A stretch of 18,634 bases of DNA from Planctomycetota bacterium (GTDB lineage: Bacteria; Planctomycetota; UBA1135; GCA-002686595), in the NCBI GenBank assembly GCA_013140785.1, contig JABFRZ010000642.1:1-18634 (forward strand), read 5' to 3'. Position 1 is the stretch's first letter. Each line of letters opens with the position of its first letter. Below are positions 15,796 through 18,634 of the stretch, in pieces. A model generated the notes under the pieces. It was not told the origin of the DNA, did no database searches, and saw only the letters and a program-made list of their open reading frames with translations. A program made the position numbers and the translations under genes.

Positions 15796-16111
15796 TGGCG
15801 GCAAGGATAGCTCAGCGGGGGCTGACGCCCGCAACTAGAAACGAATCGCGGAGGCGGACGAAAGCAGGATTCTTGCTCCGATCCCTCTTTATCTCTCTAC
15901 TCCCTCTCCATGACGCTCCGCGTTCTCGGCGTATTCCGCCGTGCGTTTTCTCTTGTTCCGGAATCATCGACCCCGCGCGTAGACTCCGACGCATGGGAGC
16001 CCACCGTCATGCAGTGGCCTTTGATACGCACCGCCGCCGAGGCTGAGCAGAAGTCTCTGCTCAATAACTCAACAAGCCAGCTGCGATCGATCAGCGAATC
16101 ACCTCCGGTCT
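15796..16111 (-). other. Gene-poor tail beyond the last attC-like site
   Basis: No convincing gene was found in this stretch. A minus-strand frame ending at 15897 continues through the attC-like site and could encode a ~65-aa peptide from a CTG codon 9 nt after a GGAGG, but the start is non-standard. A purine/pyrimidine-biased patch (about 15885-15910) and a visibly lower GC content set it apart from the genes on the left. It may be the end of the former cassette array. Confidence 0.35.
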
Positions 16112-16154
16112 CTCTAACGCTCGCCTTCAGCGGCGCGCGTTGGCGTTGTTGGGT
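16112..16154 (-). other. Short attC-like site after the CPBP cassette
   Basis: On the minus strand the site reads CCCAACAACGCC ... GGCGAGCGTTAGAG. This matches the R''-L'' and L'-R' boxes of attC sites (compare the Vibrio repeat style AACAAACGCC ... GGCGGGCGTTA). It begins 35 nt after the CPBP stop, the expected place. The inner part is only ~16 nt, making the site 43 bp, shorter than usual; 16116-16125 also pairs 9/10 with 16132-16141. It may be truncated. Confidence 0.5.
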
Positions 16155-16188
16155 GGCTTGGGCTACGGCACACCGATGCGATGTCTGC

Positions 16189-17067
16189 TCATCTTGGGGC
16201 CGTGTCGATCCTCTCAAGCACCGTTGCCCTCGCAAGCTGTCGGAACGCCGGAATCGCCGCGGCACCGGCCAAGAGCGATAACCAGCCTTGCCAGACAAAC
16301 GTCCACTGCCCGGCGGATGGAATCACACCGTACTGCATCGGGAGCACGATGAAGTCGGAGACAGCATGCAAGATGATTCCTGGCACGATTGAACGCGTGT
16401 AGAACACCAGCAATCCAAGGGTCAGTCCATGCGCGAGAAAGAACGGCACAAAGGCGAGCGTCGCATAGGCATGGCTCAGGTGAGCGACGTAGAACAGGAC
16501 TGTCACCAGACCGATGCCGACCAACCAACCATGCCCGCGTTGAATGCCGCTGAGCATGTAGCCGCGGAACGCCGCCTCCTCGACCACGGCCGCGGTAAGC
16601 GCGACTGCGGCAAATATCGAAACGAGGGTCCAGAGAGGGAACGAAGCAACTTCAAACGGCGCCCGGTAGGCGGCATCCGGCAGGGCAGCGAGCCGATACG
16701 TCATGAAAGCGATCCCCATGACCGCTGCGAGGGCAAGCCCACCGGCAACGAGCGCCCATCCCCACGCACGCAGCGAGAGCATCCGGACACGCAGCAAGTC
16801 ACGACGCCGAGCCGACGTACTTCGTGGCCAGCCATCGCCCCTCACATAGCGCCAGAACAGCCACAGCCACAGCACGGTGGCGGGAAAGAACAAGGGTAGC
16901 GTCGGCGCCAGCTTCAGGTTGGCGAACATGAGCGCGCCGCTCACCGAGCCACCGACGATGAGCATTACGAATCCGAGGAGGACGGCACGAACCGCCGCGA
17001 GCATGGATCGCCATGCCCCTTGCGCAAGGGAACGGCTGCTCTTGTCGTCGGTGGTGATCTCGTTCAT
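16189..17067 (-). CDS. CPBP-family intramembrane protease (CAAX/Abi type), integron cassette gene
   Basis: The 292-aa protein starts at 17067, directly after AAGGAGGCC. It is polytopic (about eight hydrophobic segments) with the CPBP motifs EEAAFRG (E163-E164...R168), LFYVAH (F192...H196), FFLAHG (H213) and ILHAVSDF (H234...D238). Members are glutamic intramembrane proteases; bacterial ones are linked to processing of membrane substrates or bacteriocin self-immunity, but the substrate here is unknown. The gene lies exactly between two attC-like sites on the same strand with very short flanks, as a captured cassette would. Its codon use is visibly less GC-rich than the flanking genes. The frame opens at 17106, but the Shine-Dalgarno supports 17067. 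Confidence 0.9.
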   Translation of the reverse strand: MNEITTDDKSSRSLAQGAWRSMLAAVRAVLLGFVMLIVGGSVSGALMFANLKLAPTLPLFFPATVLWLWLFWRYVRGDGWPRSTSARRRDLLRVRMLSLRAWGWALVAGGLALAAVMGIAFMTYRLAALPDAAYRAPFEVASFPLWTLVSIFAAVALTAAVVEEAAFRGYMLSGIQRGHGWLVGIGLVTVLFYVAHLSHAYATLAFVPFFLAHGLTLGLLVFYTRSIVPGIILHAVSDFIVLPMQYGVIPSAGQWTFVWQGWLSLLAGAAAIPAFRQLARATVLERIDTAPR

Positions 17068-17069
17068 GG

Positions 17070-17076
17070 CCTCCTT
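17070..17076 (-). promoter_or_regulatory. Shine-Dalgarno site of the CPBP gene
   Basis: AAGGAGG on the minus strand lies 2 nt before the ATG at 17067. It is a full anti-SD match and selects this start; the spacing is short. Confidence 0.65.
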
Positions 17077-17087
17077 ACGCGCGGTCC

Positions 17088-17150
17088 GCCTACGTACGCC
17101 CGGCATCAGCGGCGGCGCGCAGCGCCGTCCGCTGCATGCCGCTGTTGGCC
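17088..17150 (-). other. attC recombination site (integron)
   Basis: This 63-bp imperfect palindrome has three perfect 6-bp stem blocks: 17101-17106 with 17136-17141, 17107-17112 with 17129-17134, and 17113-17118 with 17122-17127. The loop is GCA (17119-17121). Two unpaired bases, 17128 and 17135, lie on the same arm, which is the extrahelical-base hallmark of attC. The outer boxes on the minus strand are GGCCAAC (R'') and GGGCGTACGTAGGC, which equals the canonical GGGCGTTAGGC with three extra bases in the core. It is oriented for minus-strand cassettes. Confidence 0.75.
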
Positions 17151-17172
17151 GCCGGTTGTCCTCGATAGTCGA

Positions 17173-17307
17173 TCATGTGGCAGTGGTCGCCCGACCTCTA
17201 GCTGCTCCAATCTCCTTGCGCTTCTGGTGGTCGCGGATCAGATCGCGCGGCAGCTTGTGGCCGTGCAGGTGGCCCGGGCAGCGAGCTGGGGCGACGCTGG
17301 GCTGCAC
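17173..17307 (-). CDS. 44-aa hypothetical protein in the first cassette position
   Basis: A GTG at 17307 is preceded by GGAGG (complement of 17312-17316) with a 4-nt spacer. It opens a 44-codon frame ending 22 nt before the attC site. The peptide contains CPGHLHGHKLPRDLIRDHQK, is basic and rich in His, and has no signal or membrane segment. Position between the integrase remnant and an attC, on the cassette strand, suggests a small cassette gene. I do not recognise the family; it may be a fragment. Confidence 0.45.
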   Translation of the reverse strand: MQPSVAPARCPGHLHGHKLPRDLIRDHQKRKEIGAARGRATTAT

Positions 17308-17378
17308 GATTCCTCCATAGGCTGGTCAGTCTAGCGCGGTCGGGGGGTGAGCAACGGACATGGGCAGCAGCCCCTGGC

Positions 17379-17880
17379 TCAGCCACCAAGTCGGTCCGCC
17401 GGGCTGCGAACTCCGAAGGGACCGCGGTTGAGGACGTGGGCGTAGATCATCGTCGTGGACACGTCCTTGTGGCCGAGGAGCTCCTGGATCGTGCGGATGT
17501 CTTGCCCGTCTTCGAGGAGGCGGGTCGCGAAGGAGTGGCGCAGGGTGTGGCAGCTCGCCTTCTTCAGGATCCCGGCGCGCAGAACGGCGTCATGCACGGC
17601 GCGCTGGCGGGCGCTTGGCGCGCACGAGGCCGTTGAGCCAGGGGAGGTATTGCTCCAGCACGGCCTGGTACAGGAAGAGGAGCGCGGCGAGAGCCTGGTT
17701 CTGGGTCGACGCGCTCACACGAGCGCGGGTGGGGAGGTCGGAGAGGAATGACACCACCTCTGCCCGGCCCAACGCGGATGGATGGCACCAACCCTGGGCG
17801 GTGAAAAGCGCCGCACCCAGGCGCGGTGACACGTCTCGGTGCGGCGGCTCAGGTGCCGCAGGCGGGCGGCGGCGTGAGAG
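17379..17880 (-). pseudogene. intI: Integron integrase (IntI-type tyrosine recombinase), disrupted
   Basis: Three pieces of one IntI are readable in order. First, 17807-17880 gives RLRHLSRRTETCHRAWVRRF, the start of the SAM-like DNA-binding domain. Second, after a 1-base frame change at the AAAA run 17804-17807, [36 protein letters not shown] and [11 protein letters not shown] complete that domain. Third, after a jump near 17595-17615 in another frame, [50 protein letters not shown] and HVLNRG..GVRSP give the catalytic C-terminus with HTLR and Tyr. About 150 residues are missing, including the first catalytic Arg, the catalytic Lys and the IntI-specific patch, so no active recombinase can be made. 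It runs in the same direction as the cassettes. Confidence 0.85.
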
Positions 17881-18236
17881 GCTTCGGCCAGGCCAGGCCC
17901 CCAGACTTCGGCAGGACGCCCGGAGAACGCCAGGCCGTCGGGCCCAGAGTCGATTCGAGGCGGTCGTCTCGCCCAGGGGTGGGGTTCGTCTCCATCGAAC
18001 CCTGGACTCCTGGGGACATGCGCGGGTGTCATCCCCTCACGTGTTTCCTCGCCCTCGCCCTCTTCAGTGGCCTGCTGCACGAAGGGTGGTCTTCCCAACC
18101 TGTCACGCAGCCGACGACGGACTCGGTGAGCGCGCTTGTCACAGCGCTTCGCGAGCGAGCGAATCGCCACGGATCGCAGTGGTGCGCTCCGCGCTTCGTC
18201 TCGTCGACGAAGTCCGCCAGCTCACGGATGCTCGCT
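17881..18236. other. Gene-free stretch upstream of the integrase remnant
   Basis: No supported gene is seen. A minus-strand frame runs through it into the integrase start, but its sequence (rich in Arg, Pro, Gly and charged residues) resembles no family and no clear start or promoter is visible. It may hold the lost 5' end or promoter of intI. Confidence 0.4.
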
Positions 18237-18634
18237 TCAGAGCCAGTCCGGCAGCCCGGGCACGCGTGTGGGGTCCGGAGGCTCGACCTCGAGCACGCGC
18301 ACCGCGCCCGTGGCCGAGAAGGCGTCGCGGCGTGCCGCGAATTCCGCCCAGGCCGCTTCGGCCGTCGTGCCGCGCGGGATGCGCACCCACACGACCAGGA
18401 ACCAGCGCGGGTCGGCGCGCGTCGCGAGGGCCGCGAACTCCAGCACGTAGCGGTCGGCGGCGTCCAGGAAGCGCAGGCGCCGCGCGGAGGCCTCGAGCTC
18501 TTCCAAGAGCTCCACGCGCGAGCTCGCCTCGAGCAGGTCCGAGCGCAGATAGGTCGGCTCGTGGCCGTGCTCGAGGAACCATGTGGGCTTCACGCCCATG
18601 TCGTGCCCGGGGGAGCGCAGCTTCGGCTCGTGCC
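18237..18634 (-). CDS. Hypothetical protein, partial at the right edge
   Basis: The frame is open to the window edge (132 codons visible); an ATG at 18599 gives 120 aa, but the reading continues upstream (HEPKLRSPGHDMGVKPTWFL), so the real start may lie outside. The visible part is soluble, with a helix rich in Glu/Leu (SSRVELLEELEASARRLRFL), the strand WFLVVWVRIPRG and a Pro-rich end VEPPDPTRVPGLPDWL. No motif was recognised. High GC use matches the host genes rather than the cassette region, so it probably marks the return to core chromosome. Confidence 0.6.
   Translation of the reverse strand, partial: HEPKLRSPGHDMGVKPTWFLEHGHEPTYLRSDLLEASSRVELLEELEASARRLRFLDAADRYVLEFAALATRADPRWFLVVWVRIPRGTTAEAAWAEFAARRDAFSATGAVRVLEVEPPDPTRVPGLPDWL

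Noticed and set aside
15910..16281. 123-codon plus-strand ORF and its minus-strand counterpart (15897-16298)
   Set aside because: Both run through the attC-like site and into the CPBP gene, and neither has a ribosome-binding site or recognisable domain.
17308..17378. attI site between the integrase remnant and the small ORF
   Set aside because: An attI could lie here, but no GTTRRRY-type box with flanking integrase sites is recognisable by eye.
1..18634. tRNA, rRNA, CRISPR arrays, riboswitches or a complete insertion sequence
   Set aside because: Nothing matching these was seen on either strand; no regularly spaced direct repeats and no intact transposase gene.

Overview
The window is very GC-rich with mostly dense coding. 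The gene set fits an uncultured member of the Planctomycetota or a similar envelope-rich bacterium: many lipoproteins and secreted proteins, an ECF-like sigma factor of the 'DTWLAAL' type, a subtilase with P domains, a DPM-like glycosyltransferase with DUF2304, and a protein end with a WGGDR motif. This assignment is inference from gene style and was not tested by a search.

Layout. 1-5160 holds the 3' end of a large protein, a PAP2-family lipoprotein (minus), a ChrA-type chromate transporter (plus), a zinc-ribbon membrane protein (plus), a truncated sigma factor (minus) and a cyclophilin lipoprotein (plus). Two long-hairpin elements of about 180 bp (403-586 and 5161-5338) both have CTAG-bounded perfect terminal inverted repeats. 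Each abuts or overlaps the stop codon of a neighbouring gene. 5644-7404 encodes a secreted, propeller-like protein. 7634-10998 is a glycoconjugate locus: a GT-C type membrane glycosyltransferase converges on a three-gene operon (GT2, DUF2304, methyltransferase) whose genes overlap by 4 bp. 11168-14995 is a large secreted subtilase with two Ig-like repeats and two P domains. A YCII-domain lipoprotein follows, convergent with it, across a strong hairpin.

The most notable region is 16112-17880. On the minus strand it reads as a decayed chromosomal integron: an integron-integrase pseudogene (frameshift plus loss of about 150 residues), a 44-codon ORF with a good Shine-Dalgarno, a textbook 63-bp attC with two extrahelical bases, a CPBP intramembrane protease gene, and a second, short attC-like site. 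The integrase and the cassettes point the same way, as in the 'reverse' integrons reported from a few spirochaetes and planctomycetes. The CPBP gene looks less GC-rich than its surroundings, as expected of a captured cassette.

How the genes may work together. The GT2/DUF2304 pair probably makes a polyprenyl-phosphate sugar that a GT-C enzyme such as the neighbouring one could use. The remaining genes look like independent envelope and secretion functions. The integron relic can no longer mobilise cassettes with its own integrase, so its cassette gene is probably fixed in place.
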